From positions 1-27,633 of IMG/VR virus record IMGVR_UViG_3300025626_001148: 27,633 nt of DNA; one strand, 5' to 3'. The notes below the pieces were generated by a model. That model worked only from the letters and a program-made list of their open reading frames with translations. It made no database searches and had not been told where the DNA came from. Position 1 is the stretch's first letter, and the number at the start of each line of letters is the position of its first letter. The position numbers and the translations under genes were made by a program. Below are positions 1 through 7,105 of the stretch, in pieces. Origin of the DNA: a virus.

Positions 1-2
1 CT

Positions 3-224
3 GATGCTGATCGTGCAACAGCAGCAACAGACAAAGCGTATAGTGAAAACTTTGCTGACGGTAAGAAAAAAGGCAAAAGCAGACCAGGGCGTGTAAAACG
101 TGCAGGTGCAAGTTGTAATGGTAGTGTAACAGCACTACGCAAACGTGCTAAGAACGCAAGTGGCGAAAAGGCTAAGATGTACCACTGGTGTGCCAATATG
201 AAGTCAGGTAGAAAGAAAAAATGA
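3..224 (+). CDS. C-terminal part of a phage virion-associated protein (5' end outside window)
   Basis: The reading frame is open from the first bases to a TGA at 222-224, giving 73 residues of a longer protein whose start lies upstream. It is rich in Lys, Arg and Ala and ends with a motif of the type RAGASCNGSVT, then LRKRAKN, then KMYHWCANMKSGRKKK. I recognise this tail from the C-termini of proteins near structural genes in marine T4-like phages. It contains two cysteines and a His-Trp-Cys patch. The function is unknown; a virion or head-associated role is inferred from context. The stop overlaps the next start (ATGA), so the two are probably translated together. Confidence 0.7.
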   Translation, partial: DADRATAATDKAYSENFADGKKKGKSRPGRVKRAGASCNGSVTALRKRAKNASGEKAKMYHWCANMKSGRKKK

Positions 225-991
225 AGATCAACGAGGTTACCGAAGAAGTTATACCAGTTAACAATACTGAACACGCTGTAGAACGTTTGAAAGTTGCTGC
301 TGAACTTTGTAGTAAAATGGGCAACCAGCCTATTCTTTATAGAGCAATGCACGGAGGTGAATATCACGGCGGTGCTAAAAATAACCTAATACAAAAAATA
401 ACCAATCCTGCTAGAAAAGGTGTAATGGGGAATTTTAATCCTATACAAGTAGCAGTTCTTAAAGGTCTGAACATTGCTAGTCCAGCACAAGCAACTACAG
501 TAGCACCTGCAAGCAACAGCAACTATTTTGGTACCAATCATATAATAATTCCAGGTGGTGATGTTAAAGCATACTGGAACCCAGACATAGACGACTTAGG
601 TGGCTTCGAAGGATATGATCCACAATACGCAAAAGGTGCTGGACCAAGCGGCGGTACTATTAGTCGCAGAGACGAGCCAGAAGGTGAAGAATTAGAAAAA
701 ATACTAGGCGGTTATCAAAAAGGTATTCCTAGTTACAGCCAACACAAAGGCGAAGTTATATTAGATACAGAGTTTTATTATATGTTAAACTTAGAATCGT
801 TTTTGAGTAAGTTTGGCGGTAAGAAAGTCAAAGAATTAATTACTATTGATAATAGGAAAAGTTTTGCTGCTATCAAACAAGATCTATTGGTAGATAAGTT
901 TAAAACATATCGTGATGTTGGATGGTATCTAGCAAATCCTGCTACAAATATGATGAAGTGGATTGCAAGTAAAGAAAAAGAAAGACAGTAA
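221..991 (+). CDS. Conserved phage protein with MKINE leader; weak ADP-ribosyltransferase-like pattern
   Basis: This 256-residue protein starts in an ATGA overlap with the upstream stop. Visible landmarks are the N-terminal MKINEVTEE, an ILYRAMHGG segment near residue 40, IIIPGGDVKAYWNPDIDDL around residues 109-127, and GEVILDTEFYYMLN around 177-190. The order LYR-x-M, then P-x-G-(x)-W-x-P-x-I-x-DL, then G-E-V-I-L resembles a phage protein family whose R...E pattern recalls ADP-ribosyltransferases, but I cannot identify an STS motif or a clean ExE pair. The MKINE leader recurs in the gene at 1288 and contains I/L/V-x-E sites like those cut by T4 prohead protease. A packaged, injected protein is one possibility. 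Existence as a gene is near certain; function is not. Confidence 0.85.
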   Translation: MKINEVTEEVIPVNNTEHAVERLKVAAELCSKMGNQPILYRAMHGGEYHGGAKNNLIQKITNPARKGVMGNFNPIQVAVLKGLNIASPAQATTVAPASNSNYFGTNHIIIPGGDVKAYWNPDIDDLGGFEGYDPQYAKGAGPSGGTISRRDEPEGEELEKILGGYQKGIPSYSQHKGEVILDTEFYYMLNLESFLSKFGGKKVKELITIDNRKSFAAIKQDLLVDKFKTYRDVGWYLANPATNMMKWIASKEKERQ

Positions 992-993
992 TA

Positions 994-1197
994 ATGTTTA
1001 GCAAAGAGTGTAAAAAGCATTTAGAAGAACAAAACGAAACCGGCTTACAACATATGCGAGCTGCACTTTGGGCTGCACTACGTTTACAATTACTTGTACC
1101 AATGCTTATAATACATAGTATTGCTCCTCGATTCTTTACACACAAAGGATCACAAGTAATACAAGACATATTAGATGAAAGATACAGAAAGAAATAA
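994..1197 (+). CDS. Small DUF6356-like membrane-associated protein
   Basis: This 67-residue protein has a charged N-terminus (KKHLEEQNETGLQHMRAALW), a central hydrophobic stretch at about residues 25-47 and a basic tail. The pattern HLEE-x-x-x-T-x-x-x-H, then a hydrophobic helix, then HSIAPRFFTHKGS matches my memory of the DUF6356 family, small proteins found in bacteria and many T4-like phages. One membrane helix is likely. It lies 2 bases after the previous stop. Its own stop overlaps the next start as TAATG, so it belongs to the same transcript. No specific function is known to me. Confidence 0.75.
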   Translation: MFSKECKKHLEEQNETGLQHMRAALWAALRLQLLVPMLIIHSIAPRFFTHKGSQVIQDILDERYRKK

Positions 1198-1301
1198 TGG
1201 ACATAGAGTATTACGTTAAAAAGTACAAAGAACACGAACAACAAAGACTAAGTACTAATGAACGCAATGCTTTTTGGAGGCAATACAATGAAAATAAATG
1301 A
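1197..1301 (+). CDS. 34-residue hypothetical protein, translationally coupled
   Basis: A short open frame starts at the ATG that overlaps the preceding TAA (TAATG) and ends at TGA 1299-1301. It encodes a very charged, glutamine-rich peptide that begins MDIEYYVKKYKEHEQQR. It overlaps the next gene by 14 bases and carries that gene's Shine-Dalgarno sequence (GGAGG, 1276-1280) inside it. The coupling and the amphipathic, non-random composition argue for a real gene. Its shortness and the lack of a recognised family keep confidence moderate. No function can be assigned. Confidence 0.5.
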   Translation: MDIEYYVKKYKEHEQQRLSTNERNAFWRQYNENK

Positions 1302-1458
1302 ACTATGTGAAACAACTGCTGCTGAAATGTCTGCAGGATCAGTTGCCTCTAGTATGGGCGGCGGAAACGGATTTGTTAATGGTGGACCAGGTACACTAAC
1401 ACGAACAGGCTCTATAAAGAAGTCTAAGAAAAAGAAGCCTAAGCGTAATAAAGCATAA
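1288..1458 (+). CDS. Small Lys-rich protein with MKINE leader; possible internal head protein
   Basis: The ATG at 1288 is preferred over an upstream ATG at 1258 because GGAGG lies 7 bases ahead of it. The 56-residue product has the leader MKINELCETTAAE, then AGSVASSMGGGNGFVNGGPG and a basic tail, KKSKKKKPKRNKA. Small size, a glycine-rich middle and a poly-lysine end resemble internal or core-type head proteins of marine T4-like phages. The leader contains L-x-E, the type of site used by T4 prohead protease gp21 to remove capsid-targeting sequences. That function is inferred. The gene is followed by a late-promoter-like element at 1454. Confidence 0.7.
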   Translation: MKINELCETTAAEMSAGSVASSMGGGNGFVNGGPGTLTRTGSIKKSKKKKPKRNKA

Positions 1459-1465
1459 ATACTAC
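1454..1465 (+). promoter_or_regulatory. T4-type late promoter candidate
   Basis: CATAAATACTAC matches 11 of the first 12 positions of the extended T4 late promoter TATAAATACTATT except at its first base and its end. It lies about 24 bases before the start codon at 1489, and the GGAG at 1478-1481 would fall in the short leader. No sigma70 -35 element is visible nearby. This suggests the virion-type genes from 1489 onward are late. Confidence 0.6.
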
Positions 1466-1488
1466 ATAATACGTATTGGAGTTCCTCA

Positions 1489-1968
1489 ATGAGAGAAAAA
1501 GAATTTAAAGAAGGTTTAGGCGATTTAGCACATGCTGCCGAACGTGATCATGAAGTACAAATGGCTCGTGCTGAACTATACAAACTAGCAAAGTATGCTA
1601 TCAAACTACACGACATGCTCAAAGGCATTAGTGAAGCTGAAGGCTTAGAAGGTTGGGTACAAAGTAAAATTACTAAATCAGCAGACATGATTGGCAGTGT
1701 TTATCATCACCTAGACTATCAAGAAAGTCCTATGGGCGAAGTAACTGAAGCTAAGGATACGCATTGTTCAGACAAATGCTGCGGTAGTGATGTAAAAGCA
1801 GAAGATTGCACATGTCCTCCGACTTGTAAGCATTGTAACTGTAATGCTGTTGCAGAAGGCAAGTACAAGAATGATGCACAGCGCAAAGCTATACATGCTA
1901 ATAAAAAGAAAACCGAAACCTACAAAGAATCACTAAAAGGCAAATTAAACGCTAAACTAGGAAAGTAA
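1489..1968 (+). CDS. Conserved marine T4-like phage protein with a cysteine cluster
   Basis: This 159-residue protein has three parts. Residues 1-80 are helical and include AEGLEGWVQSKITKSAD followed by VYHHLDYQ, a motif I recognise from virion-region proteins of cyanophages and related marine phages. Residues 93-118 hold eight cysteines (93, 97, 98, 107, 109, 113, 116, 118) with CxC and CxxC spacings. The tail is lysine-rich. The cluster looks able to bind metal. GGAG lies 7 bases upstream of the ATG, and a late-type promoter element precedes it. A structural or head-core role is inferred from neighbours; the cysteine block is not something I expect in this family. Confidence 0.85.
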   Translation: MREKEFKEGLGDLAHAAERDHEVQMARAELYKLAKYAIKLHDMLKGISEAEGLEGWVQSKITKSADMIGSVYHHLDYQESPMGEVTEAKDTHCSDKCCGSDVKAEDCTCPPTCKHCNCNAVAEGKYKNDAQRKAIHANKKKTETYKESLKGKLNAKLGK

Positions 1969-1972
1969 TATT

Positions 1973-2170
1973 ATGTATAAGCCAGTAAACGCAGAAGATA
2001 TTTTTAGTGCAACAGACGGTAATCGTGAAAAGACTGTAATGCAGACAAATTCGATGGCATCACCACTAGTAAATTCACAAACTCCACCAGTAACACAAAA
2101 TGGAAATGCAAGCGAAGCTGAAAAGATTAGAGCAATGGGCGACAGACTTGCAAAGATTTGGGAAGACTAA
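1973..2170 (+). CDS. Small hypothetical phage protein
   Basis: The 65-residue product begins MYKPVNAEDIFSATDGN and ends with a charged helix, AEKIRAMGDRLAKIWED. The middle is rich in Asn, Thr, Gln and Pro and is probably disordered. An AGGAAAG about 8 bases upstream can serve as ribosome binding site. Its stop overlaps the next start as TAATG. It belongs by position and orientation to the virion-associated string of genes. I do not recognise a function. Confidence 0.7.
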   Translation: MYKPVNAEDIFSATDGNREKTVMQTNSMASPLVNSQTPPVTQNGNASEAEKIRAMGDRLAKIWED

Positions 2171-2979
2171 TGGACTTTAACGCACTACAACATAAACTAT
2201 TTGCACTAGATCCAAGTGATCCTAGAGAAGATTTACGCAAACTAGCTGAGTCAGCTGGTGGTATGCCGCAAGAAAGTGCGCCAATTACTGAATCTTTAGT
2301 GCAAGAAAGTGTAGAAGTGCAAGAAGGTACAATGCCAGTTGAAGGCGATTATAGTCTAAGCGACTTTGCTGCACTTGCAGGCGTTACATTAACTGAAGCA
2401 CAAAAGACTGGTAGTGCAGGACAACTCAAAGGCAAAGACGCTATTAAGAAACAGCCTGCAGGTACTACTAAAAATCCAAGTCGTGACAAACTAGTAGGCG
2501 AAAATGATCTAGACGAAATTAGTGCAAGAAATGCACTTAAAAGAGGCTGGGACAATCATAATACCTTGGGTGCGGTTGGTATTGAAAATCCGTTGAAAAA
2601 ACTAATACAACCAAATGCATCCAAGCCACAAAAAAGTAATCAGAAGTCTAAAAAACCTAAACCAGGAGATTGGAAGAGCTTTCTTCAGCAACATACTTCT
2701 TCGCTACAAAAGATTGCTGCTGATCCTATGAAGCGTAAGCAATTTGATCAGTTCATGTCTAAAATGTCAGAGGATACTAACGAACAAGAAATTGACGAAA
2801 TATTGCCAGCTCTTGGTGCAATGGCAGTTAGAGCCGTTGGTGGTGCTGTAGCAAATAAAGCTGTTGACAAACTTACTGCGTCTAAAAAGAAAAAGAAAAA
2901 ACCTATTAAGTCTAAGATCGATCCTACAACAGAATCAATTAAAGAAATGCTTTATCGCAAATTAAACAATAAGAAGTAA
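2170..2979 (+). CDS. Lys-rich virion-associated protein of marine T4-like phages
   Basis: I place the start at the ATG at 2170, which overlaps the preceding TAA, rather than at an in-frame TTG 12 bases upstream. The 269-residue product opens with MDFNALQHKLFALDPSDPRE and closes with SIKEMLYRKLNNKK. Both end motifs are familiar from proteins near the structural genes of marine T4-like phages. The middle has acidic repeats (ESxVQESVEVQE), low-complexity Lys/Pro/Ser stretches around residues 150-165, a helical segment, and a KKKKKK run near residue 240. There is a short hydrophobic Ala/Gly/Val helix near residues 210-230. A scaffold, core or packaged protein is plausible but not shown. Confidence 0.8.
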   Translation: MDFNALQHKLFALDPSDPREDLRKLAESAGGMPQESAPITESLVQESVEVQEGTMPVEGDYSLSDFAALAGVTLTEAQKTGSAGQLKGKDAIKKQPAGTTKNPSRDKLVGENDLDEISARNALKRGWDNHNTLGAVGIENPLKKLIQPNASKPQKSNQKSKKPKPGDWKSFLQQHTSSLQKIAADPMKRKQFDQFMSKMSEDTNEQEIDEILPALGAMAVRAVGGAVANKAVDKLTASKKKKKKPIKSKIDPTTESIKEMLYRKLNNKK

Positions 2980-3579
2980 ATGGAAGACAGTGCTGAGGAC
3001 TTTGTTTGGCACAATATTGATCCAGAACACATTTGGGTTATGGACAAACTAATACTTGCTCGTAAATTAAAATATAATAGTGGCCCGGTCGGACTTGATG
3101 TTCCGCATCCGGGCTTTTATATTGTACGTCCTTGTGTTAACATGTTAGGACTAGGACTAGGCGCTCAAAAAGTTTGGATCGAAAAAGAAACAATGCATCT
3201 TCCAATAGGACACTTTTGGTGCGAGTTTTTCGAAGGCGATCATTACAGCATAGATTATTTTGAAGGTAAGCAAATGCTGTGTGTACAAGGACACAAGCCT
3301 GAAGATACATTTACAAAGTGGACTGATTGGCACAGAGATGACAAGAAATTTACGTTTCCTGCATTACTAAATGAATTAGTTGAACATCATCCTTGGATGA
3401 ACTGCGAGTTTATAAGCGACAAACTCATCGAAGTACACCTAAGACGCAACGAAGACTTCGACGGCAACATTAATCATTTCATCCCAGTCTGGGAAGGGCA
3501 AGGTATTACTCCGCCCAAGGGATACACTTATCGTGAATACCCAGACGTCCACGGCAGAATCGGCGCTTTTGTAAAATAA
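2980..3579 (+). CDS. Conserved phage protein of unknown function
   Basis: This 199-residue protein begins immediately after the previous stop. Conserved-looking blocks are HIWVMDKLILARKL, GPVGLDVPHPGFYIVRPCVN, MLGLGLGAQKVWIE, and HLPIGHFWCEFFEG followed by HYSIDY. I recognise these as a widespread hypothetical of marine T4-like phages. It is rich in Trp, His and aromatic residues, and the N-terminal MDKLI...VRP pattern is faintly like ATP-grasp proteins, which I would not rely on. No signal peptide or membrane helix is seen. A terminator-like hairpin lies inside the gene at 3083. A promoter begins just after its stop, so it ends a transcription unit. Confidence 0.8.
   Translation: MEDSAEDFVWHNIDPEHIWVMDKLILARKLKYNSGPVGLDVPHPGFYIVRPCVNMLGLGLGAQKVWIEKETMHLPIGHFWCEFFEGDHYSIDYFEGKQMLCVQGHKPEDTFTKWTDWHRDDKKFTFPALLNELVEHHPWMNCEFISDKLIEVHLRRNEDFDGNINHFIPVWEGQGITPPKGYTYREYPDVHGRIGAFVK
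3083..3118 (+). terminator. Terminator-like hairpin inside a coding region
   Basis: GCCCGG at 3083-3088 pairs with CCGGGC at 3109-3114. A nested CGGA/TCCG stem (3090-3093 with 3102-3105) closes an 8-base loop, and TTTT follows directly. It is one of the strongest GC hairpins in an AT-rich window. It lies within the gene at 2980, over residues that look conserved, so it may be accidental or may attenuate transcription. Confidence 0.35.
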
Positions 3580-3582
3580 CGC

Positions 3583-3611
3583 TTGACTTTTGTCTAAATA
3601 TATCGTATAAT
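3583..3611 (+). promoter_or_regulatory. Sigma70-type promoter for dsbA-like gene
   Basis: TTGACT (3583-3588), a 17-base spacer and TATAAT (3606-3611) form a near-consensus promoter 35 bases before the ATG at 3646. The spacer holds CTAAATATAT (3594-3603), identical in register to the folE promoter at 18021. The octamer TCTAAATA (3593-3600) also resembles the T4 late element TATAAATA, so the site may serve in two phases. Confidence 0.85.
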
Positions 3612-3645
3612 TAACTTAACAATATAACTCAACAAGGAGATTACT

Positions 3646-3906
3646 ATGAGTGACCGTACCTATGGTGCAGAAGAAAAAGCTAAACTTGAGCGGCTTGTAC
3701 AAGAAGGCGTAACTGTATTACAAGAAATTGAAGACCTACAAGGCGGTCTTAAAGACACTGTTAAAGCTGTGGCAGAAGAACTTGACATTAAACCAGCACT
3801 AATTAATAAAGCAATTAAGATTGCACAGAAACGTGACTGGGATAAGCATGCTGATGCATTTGATGATCTCGAAACACTTGTTGCAACTGTAGGTGTTGAC
3901 AAATAG
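3646..3906 (+). CDS. dsbA: DsbA-like double-stranded DNA-binding protein (late transcription)
   Basis: This 86-residue, helical, charged protein matches the DsbA-like proteins of marine T4-like phages in length and pattern: YGAEEKAKLERLVQEGV, LKDTVKAVAEELDIKP, and LINKAIKIAQKRD followed by an acidic C-terminus. T4 DsbA (89 residues) binds double-stranded DNA and influences late transcription. I infer the same general role. The gene has its own strong promoter and a consensus AAGGAGAT ribosome binding site. It overlaps the next gene by one base. The assignment rests on recognition of the family, not on catalytic motifs. Confidence 0.75.
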   Translation: MSDRTYGAEEKAKLERLVQEGVTVLQEIEDLQGGLKDTVKAVAEELDIKPALINKAIKIAQKRDWDKHADAFDDLETLVATVGVDK

Positions 3907-4187
3907 TGAATAAAATTAAAGAGTTTTGGATGCAGAGTTATTACACTGACAGGACTGCATTCTTTTATGAAATCTTAAGTTTTGTATTCACTGTAGCAGC
4001 TAGTTTAACTTTAGCTATGACTGCTTACGAACCTAACATGACTATAGTATATCCAGGATTTTTCATTGGATCTATCTTTGGAGTGTTAGGATATATTAGA
4101 CGAGGCCTTGCTTGGCCGATGATGTTAACTGCATATTTTTGTGTAGTAAATGTATTCGGATTTGGCGTAGCAATGCTTTGGTGGTAA
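3906..4187 (+). CDS. Small multi-helix membrane protein
   Basis: The start is GTG at 3906, overlapping the TAG of dsbA by one base. The 93-residue product has about three membrane helices, at roughly residues 19-41, 45-63 and 68-92. They include FYEILSFVFTVAASLTLAM, PGFFIGSIFGVLGYIRRG and a final FGFGVAMLWW. I know similar small membrane proteins in the same place in marine T4-like phages. Function is unknown. It is cotranscribed with dsbA from the promoter at 3583. Confidence 0.75.
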   Translation: MNKIKEFWMQSYYTDRTAFFYEILSFVFTVAASLTLAMTAYEPNMTIVYPGFFIGSIFGVLGYIRRGLAWPMMLTAYFCVVNVFGFGVAMLWW

Positions 4188-4260
4188 TATATACTTTACA
4201 GAGTCGCTCACTTTACGAGCAGGTATACGGTTAGTTGGCCACAAGCAACAAGGAGATTGA

Positions 4261-6930
4261 ATGAGCTACGTAGACGCAATGTTTGACCGCGATAGTGATA
4301 TTATCAAAGCAGTTGAACGCAAAGACGGGAAGAGAACTTTCCGCGAATACCCTGTAAAATATACATTCTATTATAAAGATCAGCGAGGCAAGTACAAAAG
4401 TGTGTACGGTGATCCTCTAAGTCGTATTGTGTGTAAGAATACAAAAGACTTCCGTAAAGAAGTTGCTATCAACAGAGACAAAGAACTGTTTGAAAGTGAT
4501 ATCAATCCTATCTTTCAGTGTTTGAGTGAACATTATCTTAATCAAGATGCTCCTAAACTAAACATTGCTTTTTTCGATATTGAGACTGACTTTGATCCGG
4601 AACGAGGCTTTGCTGATCCAAGTGATCCGTTTATGCCTATTACTTCAATCTCAGTCTATTTGCAATGGTTAGAGACTATGGTATGTCTTGCTGTTCCACC
4701 TAAAACACTTACAATGGAGCAAGCTGAAAAAGAACTAGAAGGTATTGACAATGTGATGCTGTTTGAGAAAGAAGCAGATATGATCGACACCTTCTTAACA
4801 CTTATTGAAGACAGTGATATTTTAAGTGGCTGGAACAGTGAAGGATACGATATTCCGTATACTGTTAATAGAACTGCCCGTGTACTAAGCAAAGATGACA
4901 CACGTAGATTCTGCTTGTGGGGACAATTGCCCAAGAAGCGCACTTACGAAAAGTTTGGCAAGGAAAGCGAAACATTTGACTTAGTCGGGCGTGTACATTT
5001 GGATAGTTTGAACTTGTATCGCAAGTACACTTACGAAGAACGTCACACATATCGACTGGATGCTATTGGCGAAATTGAAGTAGGCGAAAACAAAGTTCCA
5101 TATGAAGGAACACTTGATGCATTATACAACAATGACTTCCGTAAGTTTATTGAATATAACATTCAAGATACTGCACTACTTGACAAGTTGGACAAGAAAC
5201 TACGCTTTATTGATCTAAGTAATGAACTTGCACACGCTAACACAGTGCTTCTACAAACAACAATGGGCGCTGTTGCTGTTACAGAGCAAGCAATTGTTAA
5301 TGAAGCATGGCACAGGGGCTTACAGGTGCCCAATAGAGCAAAGCGCGACGAAGAAAACACACAAGCAGCAGGCGCTTATGTTGCGTTTCCTAAGAAGGGC
5401 TTGCATAAGTGGATAGCGTCAATGGACTTAAACAGTCTATATCCAAGTGTGATTCGTGCGTTGAATATGGCACCAGAAACTGTTGTAGGACAGATCCGGC
5501 CTGAGATTTCAGATGCTCGTGTGCATGAAGACATGACACTAAAGAAGAAATCCTTTGCAGGTAGTTGGGAAGGGCGTTTTAGTACAGAAGAATATGAAGC
5601 TGTTATGGAACAGCGTAAAGACATTGTACTAACAATCGACTGGGAGGATGGCGGCAGTGATGTACTCAGTGGTGCAGAGGTTTATCAATTAATCTTTGAC
5701 AACAATCAACCGTGGATGCTTAGTGCTAACGGTACTATCTTTACTACAGAGTTCGAAGGTGTTATTCCAGGTATCCTAAAGCGTTGGTACAGTGAACGTA
5801 AAGAATTACAAGCACATCTTAAGAAAGCAAAAGACGCAGGTAATGCTGTTGAAACTGAATATTGGGATAAGCGACAGTTAGTTAAGAAGATTAACTTGAA
5901 CAGTTTGTATGGTGCTATTCTTAATCCTGGTTGTAGATTCTTTGACAAACGTATTGGACAGTCTACTACACTAACAGGACGTACAATTGTTAAGCATATG
6001 AGTGCCGAAGCAAATAAAGTTATTACAGGTACATATGACCATACTGGTGATGCCGTTATATATGGTGATACTGACTCTGTTTACTTTAGTGCTTGGCCAA
6101 TTTTAAAAGATGATGTTGAATCTGGCAAGGTTCCGTGGGATACAGAAAAGGCTATTTCGTTATATGACCAAGTAAGTGAAGCAGTAGACAGTACGTTCGT
6201 TGATATGATGGGCAAAGCGTTTCATTGTCCAAAGAGTCGTAGTGACGTTATTGCAGCAGGTAGAGAGATTGTTGCACAAAGTGGCTTGTATATTACTAAG
6301 AAACGTTATGCGGCACTAGTTGTAGACAACGAAGGCTTTAGAACAGATGTCGATGGCAAGCCTGGTAAGGTAAAGGCAATGGGCTTGGACTTGAGACGTT
6401 CGGATACTCCTGTGTTTATGCAAGAGTTTTTAAGTGAACTATTGCTAATGGTGCTTACTGACAAGCCGAGAGAAGATGTACTTGAACGCATTACAGTGTT
6501 CCGTAAAGAGTTTAGTGCAAGACCTGGCTGGGAGAAAGGATCTCCTAAACGTGCAAACAAAGTTGGACACTATCGTCGACTAGAAGAGAAGCAAGGCAAA
6601 GCAAATATGCCTGGACACGTAAGAGCAAGCATCAACTGGAATACACTCAAGCGTATGAACGGTGACAAATACAGTGAAGAAATTGTAGATGGTATGAAAG
6701 TTATTGTTTGCAAACTAAAACAGAATCCGTTAGGATACACAAGTGTTGCGTATCCAACAGATCAAATGAGACTGCCAGAGTGGTTCAAAGAACTTCCGTT
6801 TGATGATTCAGCAATGGCAGAAACTATTATCGATAACAAACTTGACAACTTGATTGGTGTATTGAACTATCCACTAGAGGATACTAAGTCGCACACAACA
6901 TTTTCAAGTTTGTTTGACTTTGGAGATTAA
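4261..6930 (+). CDS. gp43: Family B DNA polymerase, T4 gp43 type
   Basis: This is the replicative DNA polymerase with 3'-5' proofreading. Exonuclease motifs are FFDIETD (Asp106, Glu108), SGWNSEGYD (Asn192, Asp197) and YNIQDTALL (Tyr299, Asp303). Polymerase motifs are A (Asp389 in MDLNSLYPS), B (KKINLNSLYG, 542-551) and C (YGDTDSVY, Asp603 and Asp605). The length of 889 residues is close to the 898 of T4 gp43. The C-terminal SSLFDFGD is a clamp-binding peptide like the end of T4 gp43, and the partner clamp is encoded at 10017. An AAGGAG lies 8 bases ahead of the ATG. I see no good promoter in the 73-base gap before it, so it probably depends on read-through from 3583. Confidence 0.98.
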   Translation: MSYVDAMFDRDSDIIKAVERKDGKRTFREYPVKYTFYYKDQRGKYKSVYGDPLSRIVCKNTKDFRKEVAINRDKELFESDINPIFQCLSEHYLNQDAPKLNIAFFDIETDFDPERGFADPSDPFMPITSISVYLQWLETMVCLAVPPKTLTMEQAEKELEGIDNVMLFEKEADMIDTFLTLIEDSDILSGWNSEGYDIPYTVNRTARVLSKDDTRRFCLWGQLPKKRTYEKFGKESETFDLVGRVHLDSLNLYRKYTYEERHTYRLDAIGEIEVGENKVPYEGTLDALYNNDFRKFIEYNIQDTALLDKLDKKLRFIDLSNELAHANTVLLQTTMGAVAVTEQAIVNEAWHRGLQVPNRAKRDEENTQAAGAYVAFPKKGLHKWIASMDLNSLYPSVIRALNMAPETVVGQIRPEISDARVHEDMTLKKKSFAGSWEGRFSTEEYEAVMEQRKDIVLTIDWEDGGSDVLSGAEVYQLIFDNNQPWMLSANGTIFTTEFEGVIPGILKRWYSERKELQAHLKKAKDAGNAVETEYWDKRQLVKKINLNSLYGAILNPGCRFFDKRIGQSTTLTGRTIVKHMSAEANKVITGTYDHTGDAVIYGDTDSVYFSAWPILKDDVESGKVPWDTEKAISLYDQVSEAVDSTFVDMMGKAFHCPKSRSDVIAAGREIVAQSGLYITKKRYAALVVDNEGFRTDVDGKPGKVKAMGLDLRRSDTPVFMQEFLSELLLMVLTDKPREDVLERITVFRKEFSARPGWEKGSPKRANKVGHYRRLEEKQGKANMPGHVRASINWNTLKRMNGDKYSEEIVDGMKVIVCKLKQNPLGYTSVAYPTDQMRLPEWFKELPFDDSAMAETIIDNKLDNLIGVLNYPLEDTKSHTTFSSLFDFGD

Positions 6931-6935
6931 GATGT

Positions 6936-7103
6936 ATGAAAGTAGATATTAATGTTGAGTTTGACACTGACAAACCACAAGACCTAGAATTAATTGAAGA
7001 TGTATTGTATTACATTCAAGACATCAAAGAAATTTTAGAAACAAAACAACAAAACCTAAATAAACATACTAGCCCCAAAAATAGTAACAATAGGAGTAAG
7101 TAA
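6936..7103 (+). CDS. 55-residue hypothetical protein
   Basis: A small frame fills most of the gap between the polymerase and the reductase. It starts MKVDINVEFDTDKPQDLE and continues with an acidic helix (LIEDVLYYIQDIKEILE), ending in an Asn/Lys-rich tail. The ATG at 6936 lies 5 bases after the polymerase stop, with GGAGATTAAG just ahead. The regular amphipathic helix and the good fit to the gap support a real gene. The next gene starts 2 bases after its stop, and that gene's AGGAG is inside this frame. No function recognised. Confidence 0.6.
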   Translation: MKVDINVEFDTDKPQDLELIEDVLYYIQDIKEILETKQQNLNKHTSPKNSNNRSK

Positions 7104-7105
7104 TT

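Noticed and set aside
942-1244. Minus-strand open frames such as this 100-codon one
   Set aside because: They mirror + strand genes, have no ribosome binding sites, and encode Ser/Phe/Leu-rich shadow sequence. No minus-strand gene is supported anywhere in the window.
4188-4260. A 73-base gap of tRNA-like size before the polymerase gene
   Set aside because: No acceptor stem, GGTTC loop or CCA-end pattern can be formed. Only a weak 4-bp GCTC/GAGC stem is present, and the end is a normal ribosome binding site.
5163-5187. TTGACA-like hexamers inside the polymerase gene and elsewhere (for example 4745, 5180, 16156, 22921)
   Set aside because: No -10 hexamer with four or more good matches at 16-18 bases follows, so they are not called promoters.
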